From Candidatus Coprenecus avistercoris (lineage in GTDB: Bacteria > Bacteroidota > Bacteroidia > Bacteroidales > UBA932): DNA of 64,000 bases. Below, one piece after another: positions 10,001 through 16,725 of the stretch. Under the pieces are notes generated by a model, which saw only the letters and a list, made by a program, of their open reading frames with translations, did not search any database and was not told the DNA's origin. The translations under genes were made by a program, and so were the position numbers. The stretch covers positions 1 through 64,000 of the forward strand of contig DVHI01000074.1 of assembly GCA_018712275.1 (NCBI GenBank), in the 5' to 3' direction. Each line of letters starts with the position of its first letter. Within the stretch, counting starts at the first letter, position 1.

Positions 10001-11263
10001 GCCCACAAGTACGACAAGAAGTGCTTCGACGGTATCTACTCCGTGGATGACCAGGTGATCTGGAATGTCCGCAGCGAGCTCCGCGCCAGGATGATAGAGG
10101 TGGTAAAAAAACGTATCTCCAACCCCGAGATATCCAGCCATTACTCGCCTCACCAGATAGTGACCATCATGGACACCCTGCGCAGTGACGTGCTGACCAT
10201 CGGATTCGCCCGCCGTTTCGCCACCTATAAGAGAGCCCATCTGCTCTTCCGCGACCTGGACCGTCTCAGCGAGATAGTCAACGATCCCGAGCGTCCCGTG
10301 CAGTTCATCTTCGCCGGTAAGGCCCATCCCGCCGACAAGGCCGGTCAGGACCTCATCAAGCGTATCGTGGACATCTCCAAGATGCCTCAGTTCATCGGCA
10401 AGATAGTATTCGTGCCCAACTACGACATGAACCTGGCCAAGGCCATGGTGCAGGGCGTGGACGTGTGGATGAACACCCCGACCCGTCCTCTCGAGGCTTC
10501 CGGAACATCGGGCGAGAAGGCTGCCATGAACGGCGTGATGCACTTCTCCGTGCTTGACGGCTGGTGGATCGAGGGCTACAAGAAGGACGCCGGCTGGGCC
10601 CTGCCCATGGAGCGCACCTACGAGGACCAGAACTTCCAGGACGAGCTGGACGCAGCCACCATCTACAACATCATCGAGAACGAGATCGCTCCCGGCTTCT
10701 ACGACGGCAGGGATAAGAATACGGGTGTACCCGCCCAGTGGATCAAGTACATCAAGAACACTATCGCCCAGGTGGCCTCCAACTTCACCACGAACAGGAT
10801 GCTCAATGACTATCTCGACAAGTACTATATTCCTCTGTATGAGAGAACTCAGAAGCTCAATGCCGACGACTGCGCCGTAGCCCGCGAGATCGCCTTCTGG
10901 AAGAAGAACATCCGCCACAGCTGGCAGCACATCGAGATCAAGGACTATGTCCGTCCTACCGATGCCAACGACCAGCCTATGCTCGGCAAGGAGCGAACCT
11001 TCGAGGTGGAGCTCTTCCTCGGTGACATCAATCCCAACGACATCGGAGTCGAGCTCGTATGGGCTGAGCAGGACCGCAAGGGCGTATACCACGTGCGCAA
11101 GTGCTTCACCTTCGACTACGAGTCGGGTTCCGAGGGCACAGCCCGCTACGTATGCCATCTCGTACCCACAGCGACAGGAGTGTACTATCTGACCGTCAGA
11201 GTATTCGCCAAGAATGACCTCCTGCCTCACCGTCAGGACCTGGAGCTGGTAAGATGGTTGTAG
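7028..11263 (+). CDS. Glycogen synthase (GT3-like) fused to alpha-glucan phosphorylase (GT35)
   Basis: This 1411-aa protein joins two enzymes. Residues ~1-550 are a eukaryote-like glycogen synthase: EASWEVCNKVGGIHTVLATK at the start, HEWMTGAGVLYLK, and the E-x7-E region PSYYEPWGYTPLESLAFG near residue 432. Residues ~575-1320 are a short-form alpha-glucan phosphorylase: a DUF3417-like start (LRWLDTISKNLWWCWNQEAM), YFSMEYGLDTSLKIYSGGLG near 662, and the PLP-lysine motif EASGTSGEKAAMNG (Lys about 1164). A beta-rich tail follows. One polypeptide would thus both build glycogen from nucleotide sugar and cleave it to glucose-1-phosphate. The frame is uninterrupted across the junction, so this is a true fusion at the sequence level. 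It overlaps ribF by 10 nt. Confidence 0.92.
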   Translation: MSTEKVVMPDYLFEASWEVCNKVGGIHTVLATKSLNLSEELGSNHIHIGPDVWVDTAQNPEFTEDPILFRTWRIAAAEEGLRLRVGRWNIPGKPIAILVDFSQFISKKNEIFTALWEKFKLDSLSGQWDFIESALFGYAAGKVIESFVNFNLQPHHRVVAHFHEWMTGAGVLYLKSINAHVGTIFTTHATVVGRCLACNNVPLYETLNNCNADEKARYYNVMAKHSLERCAAVNADVFTTVSDITATECERLLGKKVDLITPNGFDNSILPSKEKKAEAVAEGRKALLTLASAMCGEDCSDAFIMGISGRYEYKNKGIDAYLDVLGRLNNSGSCSRTVVAFIMVPAGHNGPDKELVAKLAGDGSGYQCLTTHSLNEPGNDIILNRIKALGLVNSPGSKVKVIYVPSYLNGDDGVLNRKYYDLLMAMDLTVFPSYYEPWGYTPLESLAFGVPTVTTTLAGFGLWVRSHYNAAHPSITIVPRNDSNYDQVVDTVLKQVLEMTRLTPETMEHYRANAVEVSEIALWKHNIYYYKQAYSLALDRIVHAMGAFPEYREDQVQNYHRIEVNRPSWSRIIVTRVMPERLRWLDTISKNLWWCWNQEAMDLFMSINPDLWKKCEKNPIALLDRLTLDDYKRLEADTDFLARLDAVTEIFKTYMEGKNDRPSPSIAYFSMEYGLDTSLKIYSGGLGILAGDYLKESSDMRVKMTGVGLLYRYGYFSQRLTAQGDQVADYEPQDFFKIPAMPVRDENGNWMMVSIVFPGRTVHAKIWRVDVGRTELYLLDTDFEDNLPEDRQITHHLYGGDWENRLKQELLLGIGGIRALRALGIHCDIYHCNEGHAAFIGLERLREYVAAGISYNEALELVRCSSLFTTHTPVPAGHDAFSEDLLRTYMNHYPQRMKIDWETMMALGKINPTDHGEKFSMSNLACNLSQEVNGVSWMHGKVSQEILGGLWPGYLPEELHIGYVTNGVHYPTWTAPQWKAIHAKVFGPEFAAHKYDKKCFDGIYSVDDQVIWNVRSELRARMIEVVKKRISNPEISSHYSPHQIVTIMDTLRSDVLTIGFARRFATYKRAHLLFRDLDRLSEIVNDPERPVQFIFAGKAHPADKAGQDLIKRIVDISKMPQFIGKIVFVPNYDMNLAKAMVQGVDVWMNTPTRPLEASGTSGEKAAMNGVMHFSVLDGWWIEGYKKDAGWALPMERTYEDQNFQDELDAATIYNIIENEIAPGFYDGRDKNTGVPAQWIKYIKNTIAQVASNFTTNRMLNDYLDKYYIPLYERTQKLNADDCAVAREIAFWKKNIRHSWQHIEIKDYVRPTDANDQPMLGKERTFEVELFLGDINPNDIGVELVWAEQDRKGVYHVRKCFTFDYESGSEGTARYVCHLVPTATGVYYLTVRVFAKNDLLPHRQDLELVRWL

Positions 11264-12141
11264 CCGCCACAGGTTTCTTCGACGGAGTGCACGCCGGACA
11301 CCGGGCCGTACTTCAGGTGCTGAAGGATACGGCCCGGGAGGAAGGCGAGGAAAGTGCGGTGGTCACATTCTGGCCTCATCCGCGCAACGTCCTCCAGCAG
11401 GACGCCTCCACTTTCCGTCTGCTCAACACCCTGGACGAGAAGAGAGAACTCATCTACCGTTTCGGCATAGACCATGTCCATGTCGTCCCGTTCACCCGGG
11501 ATTTCAGCCAGCTGAGCACGACCGAATTCATGAAAGAGTATCTCGTGGACCGCTTCCGCGCAGATACTCTTATCATTGGTTATGACCATCGGCTCGGACG
11601 CTCGTCTACGGCCTCCCGGGAGGAACTTGCAGCCTTGGCCGCTTCTGTGGGGCTTAGGACCCGTATCGTGGAGGAGGTGCACTGCGACGACCGGAAGGTC
11701 AGCTCAACCCAGATCCGCAACGCCATCGCCGCCGGAGAAGTTCAGGAGGCCGCCGGGATGCTGGGTTACCGCTATTCCCTCCTCGGGGTAGTAGTCGCCG
11801 GTAACAAGCTAGGCAGGACAATGGGCTTTCCCACGGCCAACATGGAACTCTACGAGCCGTTGAAGATAGTCCCTGCCAACGGGGTCTATGCCGTCGAAGT
11901 GGAGGTCCTCGGGCAGCGTCACGGCGGCATCTGCAACATCGGCACCCGTCCCACCGTTGGCTCCGGCAACGCCCGCACCATAGAGACCAACATTTTCGAC
12001 TTCAACGACGACATCTACGGCCTCGACCTCCGCATCAATTTCATCGCCCGCCTCCGCGACGAGCACCGCTTCGCCTCCCTCGATGAGCTGCGGCACCAGC
12101 TGGAGGCCGACCGCAGGCAGGCTTCGGTATATTTCGTTTGA
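11254..12141 (+). CDS. ribF: Bifunctional riboflavin kinase / FAD synthetase
   Basis: The 295-aa protein makes FMN from riboflavin and FAD from FMN. The N-terminal FAD synthetase half (residues ~1-150) has the nucleotidyltransferase motif ATGFFDGVHAGHRAVL, TFWPHPRNVL and VSSTQIRNAIAAGEV. The C-terminal riboflavin kinase half has GVVVAGNKLGRTMGFPTANM and FNDDIYGLDLRINFIARLRDE. The start at 11254 is the best fit because it puts the GFFDGVH motif about 7 residues in, as expected. It lies inside the last codons of the synthase-phosphorylase gene (10-nt overlap), so a housekeeping flavin gene is coupled to the glycogen operon. Confidence 0.95.
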   Translation: MVVAATGFFDGVHAGHRAVLQVLKDTAREEGEESAVVTFWPHPRNVLQQDASTFRLLNTLDEKRELIYRFGIDHVHVVPFTRDFSQLSTTEFMKEYLVDRFRADTLIIGYDHRLGRSSTASREELAALAASVGLRTRIVEEVHCDDRKVSSTQIRNAIAAGEVQEAAGMLGYRYSLLGVVVAGNKLGRTMGFPTANMELYEPLKIVPANGVYAVEVEVLGQRHGGICNIGTRPTVGSGNARTIETNIFDFNDDIYGLDLRINFIARLRDEHRFASLDELRHQLEADRRQASVYFV

Positions 12142-12169
12142 AAAGATGAAGTATATTCGGCAATTTCTC

Positions 12170-12177
12170 TATATTTG
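12170..12177 (+). promoter_or_regulatory. Candidate -7 promoter element (TATATTTG)
   Basis: TATATTTG fits the Bacteroidetes -7 consensus TAnnTTTG, 24 nt before the next start codon and after the ribF stop. I see no TTTG at the normal 19-21 nt distance, so support rests on one box. Confidence 0.45.
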
Positions 12178-12201
12178 TGCTGGCAATATAATTGATTCTG
12201 T

Positions 12202-12597
12202 ATGGACTGGCTGAGTATCATTGTAGCGATTCTGTTATTTGTACTTCCCGCCATCTTCGAGGGCGACAAGAAGAAGAAAAAGCGGAAAGAGGCGCATCTG
12301 CCGCATCCGGTGGAGGATCCGGATCTGATGGAGATGCCGTGGTCCGGGGAGAATATGCCCGGGGAGGCTCCTCAGGCGGAGGAGGTGATGCCGGAGCCGG
12401 TGCAGGAGATGCCCGTCCGGCGGCCTGTTGTGCCTGAGCCAGAGCCCGTAACCGTGCCGGTCTCCAGACCGGAACCCGCACCGGCACCCGTTCCCGTTCC
12501 TACTCCGGCCCCGTCACGGATCCGCAAGCGCCGCTTCAATGCCCGCGACATGGTCATATATTCGGAGATAATGCGTCCGAAGTATTTGGATGATTAA
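12202..12597 (+). CDS. Small membrane-anchored proline-rich protein of unknown function
   Basis: I do not recognise a characterised family. The 131-aa product has an N-terminal membrane segment (residues ~2-19, DWLSIIVAILLFVLPAIF) followed at once by a lysine-rich stretch (DKKKKKRK), which predicts a cytoplasmic body. Residues ~65-108 are a low-complexity Pro/Glu/Val linker (PVPVPTPAP-like repeats). The tail, ARDMVIYSEIMRPKYLDD, looks like a conserved short motif, similar to the ends of other small Bacteroidales proteins. It sits between ribF and greA, and the greA promoter's -33 box overlaps its last codons. A tether that presents the C-terminal motif is one guess, not a demonstrated role. 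Confidence 0.65.
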   Translation: MDWLSIIVAILLFVLPAIFEGDKKKKKRKEAHLPHPVEDPDLMEMPWSGENMPGEAPQAEEVMPEPVQEMPVRRPVVPEPEPVTVPVSRPEPAPAPVPVPTPAPSRIRKRRFNARDMVIYSEIMRPKYLDD

Positions 12598-12615
12598 TTA
12601 TTATTCGTATCTTTG
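12585..12615 (+). promoter_or_regulatory. Bacteroidetes-type promoter for greA
   Basis: TTTG (12585-12588), a 19-nt spacer and TATCTTTG (12608-12615) match the primary sigma-factor consensus of Bacteroidetes exactly. The -33 box lies inside the end of the upstream coding sequence. Confidence 0.8.
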
Positions 12616-12622
12616 CATTTAG

Positions 12623-12659
12623 AAAGGGTCCCGTACTGACAGCGCGGGATTCTTTTTTT
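12623..12659 (+). terminator. Terminator-like hairpin in the greA leader
   Basis: AAAGGGTCCCGT pairs with GCGGGATTCTTT (about 12 bp including three G-T wobbles, 9-nt loop) and continues into TTTTTTT. It lies just after the greA promoter and 38 nt before the greA start, so it could act as an attenuator of greA, as a terminator for read-through from upstream, or as both. Confidence 0.65.
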
Positions 12660-12696
12660 GATTTTTGTAAAATAAGCAAACCAAATCAAATCAATT

Positions 12697-13167
12697 ATGT
12701 CAGACACTCATTATGTAACAGCCGAAGGTCTTGAGAAGCTCAAGGCCGAACTGGCGGAGGCTATCAGCCAGCGTCCCGTCATCTCCAGGCAGATTGCGGA
12801 GGCAAGGGATAAGGGCGACCTCTCTGAGAATGCAGAATACGATGCAGCCAAGGAGGCTCAGGGCCTTCTGGAACTCAAGATATCCAAGCTCGAGAATCTC
12901 GTGGCCAACGCCCGCGTCATCGACGAGTCCAAGATCAGTACCGACCATGTGCAGATGCTCACCAAGGTGACACTCAAGAACCTGCTCAACAACACCACCG
13001 TCCAGTACACCCTGGTCGGTGAGAGTGAGGCCAACTTCCGCGAGGGCAAGCTGGCTGCAGGCACCCCTATAGGCAAGGCCCTGATAGGCAAGCGCAAGGG
13101 TGAGGTGGTGGAAGTCAAGGTCCCCTCCGGCATCCTGAAGTTCGAAATCCTCGATATCTCACTCTAA
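12697..13167 (+). CDS. greA: Transcription elongation factor GreA
   Basis: The 156-aa protein has normal GreA length and architecture. Residues ~1-75 form the N-terminal coiled coil (TAEGLEKLKAELAEA), with the tip motif ARDKGDLSENAEYDAAKEAQ carrying the acidic residues that reach into the RNA polymerase secondary channel. The C-terminal FKBP-like domain includes TYTLVGESEA-type sequence and GTPIGKALIGKRKGEVVEV. It stimulates cleavage of backtracked RNA. A strong promoter lies upstream with a terminator-like hairpin in the 5' leader. The HIT gene follows after 15 nt and is probably co-transcribed. Confidence 0.96.
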   Translation: MSDTHYVTAEGLEKLKAELAEAISQRPVISRQIAEARDKGDLSENAEYDAAKEAQGLLELKISKLENLVANARVIDESKISTDHVQMLTKVTLKNLLNNTTVQYTLVGESEANFREGKLAAGTPIGKALIGKRKGEVVEVKVPSGILKFEILDISL

Positions 13168-13182
13168 CGGCTACAGGAAATT

Positions 13183-13584
13183 ATGGCATCTGTTTTTTCT
13201 AAAATAGTAAAGGGGGATATACCCTCCTACAAGGTCGCCGAGACCGATAGCTGCTACGCATTTCTGGACATCAATCCCCTGAAGGAGGGACATACCCTGG
13301 TTATTCCGAAGAAGGAGGTGGACTACCTCTTCGATCTGGACGAGCAGACCTACGTGGAGCTGCAGCTTTTCGCCCGTAAGGTTGCAAGGGCTGTCAGGGC
13401 CGCAGTCCCCTGCAAGAGGGTAGGAGTGGCCGTGCTGGGGATGGAAGTGCCTCACGCACACATACATCTGGTGCCCCTAGACAGCGAGGGCGACATGGAT
13501 TTCAGAAAGACGAAACTTTCACTGAGCGGTGAGCGCTTCGAGGCCCTGGCGGCCTCCATCGCTGTGGAATATGCTAAGCTCTGA
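13183..13584 (+). CDS. HIT-family nucleotide-binding hydrolase
   Basis: The 133-aa protein has the histidine-triad fold: FSKIVKGDIPSYKVAETD at the start, LDINPLKEGHTLVIPKKEVDYLFDL in the middle, and the triad HAHIHLVPL near residue 91, where the central His is the catalytic nucleophile. Bacterial members cleave purine nucleoside phosphoramidates or dinucleoside polyphosphates. Length and motif spacing are normal. It follows greA by 15 nt, a gene pair common in Bacteroidetes, and is followed within 5 nt by a lipoprotein gene on the same strand. Confidence 0.92.
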   Translation: MASVFSKIVKGDIPSYKVAETDSCYAFLDINPLKEGHTLVIPKKEVDYLFDLDEQTYVELQLFARKVARAVRAAVPCKRVGVAVLGMEVPHAHIHLVPLDSEGDMDFRKTKLSLSGERFEALAASIAVEYAKL

Positions 13585-13588
13585 GTCT

Positions 13589-14758
13589 ATGAGATCGAAA
13601 TACTACTGGATTTGTTTATTCTCCCTGCCGTTGTTCACAGCCCTTCTCACAACATGCGGAAACAGGGATACAGCGCGTATAAATCTTACGGTAAAAGGTG
13701 CTCCGGACAGCACGGAAGTAGTGGTCTCACGTCTGGCCATGAACGAGATTCAGGTACTGGATACGCTTTACACGTGCCAGGAAAAAGTATCATGCAAGGT
13801 GACGGTATATCCTGACTCCCCTGAATTTGTATATTTGACATATAGCAATGGCGGGAGCATCTCACTGCTTTTGCAGAGCAGGGACAGGGTGAATGTTACT
13901 GTCGATCGGGATAAGTCGGCGGAAGTTGTGGTGGACGGTTCTGACGAGTCGCTGCTGATGCAGAAGGTGGATTCGGTAATCAATGCATTCAACTCAGCGT
14001 ATGAATCTCTGGCGTCAGAGCTTCTGGCAGCGCAGGAGAGAAATGACAGAGAAGAGGTTTCCCGTCTCCAGAGGGAACTGGGTACGCTTTATGTCAAGTG
14101 CAAGCAGAACGCTATCAAGTATATCTTTTCGCATGACAAATCCATGAGCGTGATACCGGTTCTCTACATGAAGACACCTGACGGACTCCCGGTATTCTCT
14201 CAGGCAACGGATGCAATCCTTATGGAGCGTGTTTATGACAGCCTGAAGACTGTATACCCCGCCTCTCCCTACCTGGTGTCACTTGCTGATGAGGTCAGTC
14301 TGAGATTTACAGCCATGGAGCTCCAGAACAGGATGGCATCGGCGGATGAAGTGGATTTCCCGGAGATTATACTCAATGACGTGAACGGCCGGCAGCAGTC
14401 CTTGACTGCGCTCAAGGGCAAGGTGATAATCCTCATGTTCTGGGATGCGTCCAACATGGAACAGAGAGTCTACAACACAGACTTGAAGATTCTGTATGAC
14501 AGATATCACGACCGCGGCCTTGAGATATATCAGGTGGGTCTCAACTCGAACAAGACAGCGTGGGCCCTGCAGGTTAAGGAACAGCAGCTGCCATGGATCA
14601 GTGTCTGCGATCCTGCTGCCGGAGCTTCTGTCGGAGCAATGCTCTACAATATCACCCGTGTGCCGGCGATGTTCGTGATATCCCGTGACGGCAGCATCCA
14701 GTCCAGGGACGTGTTTGACATGCGTATGCTGGAAAACGAGATACGCCGCCTGCTATAG
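13589..14758 (+). CDS. Thioredoxin-fold lipoprotein (TlpA/DUF4369-like) lacking the CxxC motif
   Basis: I place the start at 13589 (MRSKYYWICLFSLPLFTALLTTCGN), 20 codons inside the ORF-track entry, because this gives a lipoprotein signal with an LTTC lipobox. The 389-aa product has an N-terminal DUF4369-like beta domain (~25-115), a helical linker and a C-terminal thioredoxin-like domain (~255-389: GKVIILMFWDASNMEQRVYN, then TRVPAMFVISRDG with the cis-Pro). The usual WCxxC is replaced by DASNMEQR, so it cannot act as a dithiol oxidoreductase; a scaffold or binding role is more likely. GC content is lower than its neighbours. Its stop shares the palindrome CTATAG with the convergent tsaB stop. 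Confidence 0.85.
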   Translation: MRSKYYWICLFSLPLFTALLTTCGNRDTARINLTVKGAPDSTEVVVSRLAMNEIQVLDTLYTCQEKVSCKVTVYPDSPEFVYLTYSNGGSISLLLQSRDRVNVTVDRDKSAEVVVDGSDESLLMQKVDSVINAFNSAYESLASELLAAQERNDREEVSRLQRELGTLYVKCKQNAIKYIFSHDKSMSVIPVLYMKTPDGLPVFSQATDAILMERVYDSLKTVYPASPYLVSLADEVSLRFTAMELQNRMASADEVDFPEIILNDVNGRQQSLTALKGKVIILMFWDASNMEQRVYNTDLKILYDRYHDRGLEIYQVGLNSNKTAWALQVKEQQLPWISVCDPAAGASVGAMLYNITRVPAMFVISRDGSIQSRDVFDMRMLENEIRRLL

Positions 14759-15493
14759 CCGGCGCTCCGGATGCAGCACGGCCTCGATCTTCCTGGACGG
14801 GTCGGCTGCAATGAATTCCTTAAGATAGAAGGGTTCGAAGTACGCTGTGTCTTCGAACCTTTTTTCTTGCAGGGCCCGGAAGGCAGCGGCGGCCATGTCT
14901 TCGGCTTCGGGGCGGGAGGGTAGGAATATGCACCTGTCCCGGTACTGCTCAGGGATCATGCTTTCGTATTTGGCGGCTCCGTCTCCGGTGAATACGGCCC
15001 GGCGGTATTCTGCCAGCGTGCCGGAGAAGGTGTCGGGAGCAAGCACCACGGCTTCTGTGTCCGAGATGCGCTGTGCCGATGAATCATAGAGGGCCGTGTA
15101 GACCTCCATGCGGCGGGCGTCTATCATCGGTATTATCACCGTTCCCTCCGGATCTTCCTGTACGGCTCCGGTCCTGATGGCCCCGTACGCGATGGCGGTC
15201 AGGGTCTCTATGCCGATCAGCGGTATTCCGGCGCCGAAGCAGATGCCCTTGGCGGTGGAAACGCCTACCCGCAGTCCTGTGTAGGAGCCGGGACCGGAAC
15301 TGACGGCGACGGCTGCAAGGTCCTGTATCCGCATTCCTGCGCGGCTGACTGTGTCCTGTATCAGCGGAGCCAGCTGTGAGGCCTGGCTCCTGGCCTCCGT
15401 GATGTGTCCTGACGAGAGGATTTCATTTCCTTCCGAGACGGCAACGGAGCATACGTCGGTGGCCGTCTCTATAAGCAGTATTCTATTGTTCAT
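14753..15493 (-). CDS. tsaB: tRNA threonylcarbamoyladenosine biosynthesis protein TsaB
   Basis: TsaB partners with TsaD in t6A formation at tRNA position 37. The start at 15493 (MNNRILLIETATDVCSVAV) is preferred to the longer ORF because ILLIETA is the conserved N-terminal ASKHA strand. VSSGPGSYTGLRVGVSTAKG is the family signature near residue 65. The 246-aa length is normal. The gene starts inside the last codons of the HlyD-like gene (11-nt overlap, same strand), so it belongs to that transcript, and it ends convergently with the thioredoxin-like lipoprotein gene, overlapping it by 6 nt. Confidence 0.94.
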   Translation of the reverse strand: MNNRILLIETATDVCSVAVSEGNEILSSGHITEARSQASQLAPLIQDTVSRAGMRIQDLAAVAVSSGPGSYTGLRVGVSTAKGICFGAGIPLIGIETLTAIAYGAIRTGAVQEDPEGTVIIPMIDARRMEVYTALYDSSAQRISDTEAVVLAPDTFSGTLAEYRRAVFTGDGAAKYESMIPEQYRDRCIFLPSRPEAEDMAAAAFRALQEKRFEDTAYFEPFYLKEFIAADPSRKIEAVLHPERRL

Positions 15494-16715
15494 TGTCTTT
15501 GGTGTAGTCATTGTCTGTCTGAGGGCGGACTTCCATGCCGTCCTCGAGTATTCTGCTGATGGTGCTGTAGGGCCCGGTGACTATCTCGACCGTGTCCGCG
15601 GCTCCCAGCCCCGATATTACCTCGATATTCCCAATGTCCTGTATGCCTGTGGTGACCGCAACTTTGCGGACTGTCAATGACTGACGGTCCAGAACGAACA
15701 CGCAGCCGTCAGGTGTCACGGCCTGCAGGGGTATCTTCGTCACTCCGTCCTTGCGCTCGGTCTCGATCTCTACCGATGCCGACATGCCGGGGCGGAACGG
15801 AATCGGGTCGGAGGTCAGCAGGTCGGCGTAGGACTCCCGGAGGATGCGTACCTTGACCTCGAAATTGGTCACGTCGGTCAGGGCGGCAGTCGTACTGCCC
15901 AGATTCTTGGCCGAGTTGGCTATCTGGGTCACCACTCCCTTGAACGTCCTGCCGGGGTAGGCGTCAACCTCTATATCCGCGGTGTCTCCCTTGGTTATGC
16001 GGATGATGTCGTTCTCGTTGACATCCACCAGTACTTCCATCATGTCGAAGTCCGCTATACGGAGCATCTCCGTTCCCGCCATCTGGGAAGTTCCGACCAC
16101 TCTCTCGCCCTTCTCCACGCTGAGGCTGGAGACGATGCCGTCAATAGGGGAGTAGATGACGGTCTTGGTGAGGTTCTCCTCGGCCTCGTCGAGGGAGGCT
16201 ACGGCGCTCTCGATGTTGTACTCGGCGGCGTTGAGCTGTTCGCGGGCCATCTCATACTCTGCGGTGGAGGCCTGAAACTCCTGGAGGGATATGGCTTTCT
16301 GCCCGTATAGCTGCTTGTTGCGCATGTAGTTCTGCTCGGCCTGGGTGAAGCTGGCTTTCTGCTGCTGGTACTGGGCCCGGGTCGCGTTCAGGGTGGCGGC
16401 GGCCCTGTCCCGCAGGGAGATGTACACGTCCTGCTTGATCTTGATGACCAGGTCTCCCCGGCTGACGCGGTCTCCCTCCTCTACATTCAGCTCTATAATC
16501 TCTCCCGAGACGTCAGGAGATATCTTGACCTCCGTAACGGGGTGGATCTTGCCGTTGGCCGGAATCCTCTCTACTATCGTGCCTGTGGAGGGTACGGCAA
16601 CAGTGACGGGCTCCCCGTTCTCCTGACCGAGGACGGCGTATATTATGGCAGCCGCCAGAATTACAGCCACGGCTGCAAGGATATTTCTAAGTGCTTTATT
16701 CTTTTTCTTTTTCAT
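15483..16715 (-). CDS. HlyD/MacA-type periplasmic adaptor protein
   Basis: The 410-aa membrane-fusion protein begins with a lysine-rich cytoplasmic start and one membrane helix (residues ~10-28). The lipoyl/barrel-sandwich half motif VSGEIIELNVEEGDRVSRGDLVIKI follows, then an alpha-hairpin of ~100 residues (NATRAQYQQQ ... LDEAEENL), the second lipoyl half (VIYSPIDGIVSSLSVEKGERV) and beta-barrel and membrane-proximal domains. It bridges an inner-membrane transporter and TolC. It lies 10 nt after the tolC-like gene. No MacB follows; the nearest ABC exporter is the C39-peptidase transporter just upstream, so I infer it serves that exporter. An unlinked MacB-type partner is possible. Confidence 0.88.
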   Translation of the reverse strand: MKKKKNKALRNILAAVAVILAAAIIYAVLGQENGEPVTVAVPSTGTIVERIPANGKIHPVTEVKISPDVSGEIIELNVEEGDRVSRGDLVIKIKQDVYISLRDRAAATLNATRAQYQQQKASFTQAEQNYMRNKQLYGQKAISLQEFQASTAEYEMAREQLNAAEYNIESAVASLDEAEENLTKTVIYSPIDGIVSSLSVEKGERVVGTSQMAGTEMLRIADFDMMEVLVDVNENDIIRITKGDTADIEVDAYPGRTFKGVVTQIANSAKNLGSTTAALTDVTNFEVKVRILRESYADLLTSDPIPFRPGMSASVEIETERKDGVTKIPLQAVTPDGCVFVLDRQSLTVRKVAVTTGIQDIGNIEVISGLGAADTVEIVTGPYSTISRILEDGMEVRPQTDNDYTKDNEQ

Positions 16716-16725
16716 AATATGTCCT

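Noticed and set aside
7016-11230. 1404-aa minus-strand ORF opposite the synthase-phosphorylase gene
   Set aside because: It is the exact antisense shadow of a gene with full enzyme motifs; GC-rich codon bias keeps the opposite frame open, and its translation shows no domain, only repetitive Val/Leu/Gly/His-rich sequence.
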